A DNA stretch of 6,974 nt, taken from positions 1 through 6,974 of the forward strand of contig DASZRH010000015.1 of NCBI GenBank assembly GCA_035549275.1, given 5' to 3'. Of the stretch, positions 6,136-6,974 are shown piece by piece. Source of the stretch: 2-01-FULL-49-17 sp035549275 (GTDB taxonomy: Bacteria; Patescibacteriota; Minisyncoccia; 2-02-FULL-40-12; GWA2-44-9). The notes under the pieces were generated by a model. That model did not search any database and was not told the origin of the DNA. It worked only from the letters and a program-made list of their open reading frames with translations. Made by a program: the position numbers and the translations under genes. The first letter of the stretch is position 1. Each line of letters opens with the position of its first letter.

Positions 6136-6426
6136 ATGAGCCCCGCTTTGGAAATATCGGCTGCCCGATATGCCGGCTATGCCGCGCTGGGATTCATCGT
6201 CCTGCTCGCGAACTTTACATCGCCGCTCGAGATGGCGATCCTGATCGCCCTTTGCTTCTACTTCAGCTATCTGACGGATGCCTCTCCCCGCAGCCAAAAC
6301 TATCGCCTCGAATATCTGCGTTATTTCATCAGCGATTTTCTTTTCAAAACGGCTTTGCTCCTTTTCCTGCTCCTGATCGGCTCCTTGCTTTGGACAGCCG
6401 GAAACATGATTTTGGAGAAACTGTAA
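6136..6426 (+). CDS. Small integral membrane protein of 96 aa, function unknown
   Basis: The protein is dominated by three hydrophobic segments, at about residues 12-27 (AGYAALGFIVLLANF), 31-46 (LEMAILIALCFYFSYL) and 68-87 (FLFKTALLLFLLLIGSLLWT). A polar, charged loop with SPRSQNYRLEYLR lies between the second and third. No signal peptide, enzyme motif or known family is recognised. The start is supported by AGGT 7 nt upstream, and the stop codon lies within a strong terminator stem. It is the only plus-strand gene in the window, divergent from the 198-aa hypothetical gene and convergent with dnaX. The isolated transcription unit and coherent membrane profile argue that it is real; the opposite-strand frame over the same bases has no such profile. 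Base composition resembles its flanks. Confidence 0.72.
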   Translation: MSPALEISAARYAGYAALGFIVLLANFTSPLEMAILIALCFYFSYLTDASPRSQNYRLEYLRYFISDFLFKTALLLFLLLIGSLLWTAGNMILEKL

Positions 6427-6466
6427 TCCGGCGCTTCGCGCCGGATTATTCATTTTTTATTTATTT
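6424..6466 (+). terminator. Strong intrinsic terminator of the small membrane protein gene
   Basis: A perfect 11-bp stem TAATCCGGCGC/GCGCCGGATTA (6424-6434 with 6438-6448) has a TTC loop and is followed by a T-rich tract (6449-6466). The TAA stop codon is the foot of the stem. The T tract is on the plus strand only, so the convergent dnaX transcript has at best a weak terminator here. Confidence 0.88.
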
Positions 6467-6490
6467 GTCCGATCTTTGGATTTTTGCCCG

Positions 6491-6973
6491 CTATAACTGC
6501 ATCACGGCCAGTTCCAGCGGTAATTGCGGAATGGGCGAAGTTTTGATTTGGCCGCGGGCAGCAGTGAATAGCTTGACGATGGCGATGATTTTTTGCTGGT
6601 CAACTGAAGCAAAGCGGGCCAATTCCTGAACAACGCTCTGGCCTTCGATCGCGGCAACCGTCGAAGGATTGACGCTCGCGATCAATACGAGCCGCGCGTA
6701 GGCCAGAAATTCTTTGGCGAAATGATCCAGGTCGATGCCGGCATCGTGAATCTTGTGGATCATGGCGAGGGCGGCAGGCTTATCATTCTGAAGCAGCGCG
6801 CTCAAAAATTCAGGATGATACGAGTGCGTAATGAGGCCGAGGGCCTGATGAACTTGCTCCAGGCCGATCGGGCCGGCGGGAATGATGGTGCGAATCTTGG
6901 TCAGCGAGACCTCGGCGTCGCGAAGGGCACCGTCGGCCGAAGCGGCGATCGCCGCGAGGCCGTCGGCGGAAAT
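6491..6973 (-). CDS. dnaX: DNA polymerase III subunit gamma/tau (DnaX), C-terminal part, cut by right edge
   Basis: The open frame enters from the right edge and ends at a TAG at 6493-6491, giving 160 residues. Near the start is SADGALRDAEVSLTKI; DGALRDA is the hallmark sensor-2 region of DnaX clamp-loader ATPases, and its Arg contacts ATP. The rest, from GPIGLEQVHQALGLI to the stop, matches the helical collar domain III, including the ALLQNDKPAALAMIHKIHDAGIDLDHFAKEFLAYAR stretch typical of the family (given here as a description of residues about 59-94). The Walker A, zinc module and Walker B lie outside. The protein ends with PLELAVMQL, directly after the collar domain, so it lacks the tau-specific domains IV and V that bind DnaB and the polymerase alpha subunit. 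It is a gamma-like form from a gene without a tau tail. It converges with the plus-strand membrane protein gene. Confidence 0.88.
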   Translation of the reverse strand: MSADGLAAIAASADGALRDAEVSLTKIRTIIPAGPIGLEQVHQALGLITHSYHPEFLSALLQNDKPAALAMIHKIHDAGIDLDHFAKEFLAYARLVLIASVNPSTVAAIEGQSVVQELARFASVDQQKIIAIVKLFTAARGQIKTSPIPQLPLELAVMQL

Positions 6974-6974
6974 C

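Noticed and set aside
6076..6453. A 125-codon minus-strand open frame over the small membrane protein gene.
   Set aside because: Its product is charged and low in structure. The plus strand has a coherent three-segment membrane profile, a ribosome binding site and a terminator.
436..6973. Possible TGA recoding, because all seven visible stops are TAA or TAG and none is TGA.
   Set aside because: No gene shows in-frame TGA codons, which recoding to Gly or Trp would produce. Seven stops are too few to be informative.

Overview
The window comes from a bacterial chromosome of moderate, slightly GC-rich composition, with compact spacing and mostly minus-strand genes. The LUD-domain protein, the short DnaX without a tau tail and the sparse Shine-Dalgarno sites would fit a Patescibacteria/CPR-type genome. 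That placement is an inference and is not proven by any marker here. The tRNA gene encodes no CCA tail.

Layout from left to right. (1) 1-396, minus: N-terminal part of a LUD-domain (LutC/YkgG-like) protein, cut by the left edge. (2) 4392-436, minus: a three-gene operon, marR then two ABC exporter half-transporters. The upstream exporter subunit has a degenerate ATP site (Asp for the Walker B Glu, Gln for the switch His) but an intact LSGGQ. The downstream one has intact Walker B and switch residues but an altered signature (VSLGQ). They are therefore complementary halves of a TM287/288-, LmrCD- or BmrCD-type heterodimer with one working ATPase site. A near-perfect 27-bp palindrome lies between and over the -35/-10 boxes in front of marR and is the obvious self-operator. 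The same promoter implies that marR starts at 4392 on a nearly leaderless mRNA. (3) 4481-5320, minus: an AT-rich gene for a GIY-YIG nuclease with a C-terminal DUF4357 domain, starting only 10 nt after the 3' end of tRNA-Gln(UUG) (5331-5401). Composition and position suggest an acquired accessory gene at a tRNA locus. (4) 5442-6038, minus: an unrecognised 198-aa protein whose terminator also carries the -35 box of the tRNA promoter. (5) 6136-6426, plus: a small three-segment membrane protein, divergent from (4), ending in a strong intrinsic terminator that contains its stop codon. (6) 6491-6974, minus: C-terminal part of DnaX (DNA polymerase III gamma/tau), cut by the right edge and ending right after the collar domain.

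The best-supported functional unit is the MarR-regulated heterodimeric exporter. MarR would repress the operon until a ligand, perhaps a transported toxic compound, releases it. The genes on the right are housekeeping (tRNA, dnaX) plus two orphans. I see no CRISPR array, insertion sequence or clear new multi-gene system. The least explained items are the 198-aa orphan and the tRNA-linked nuclease gene.
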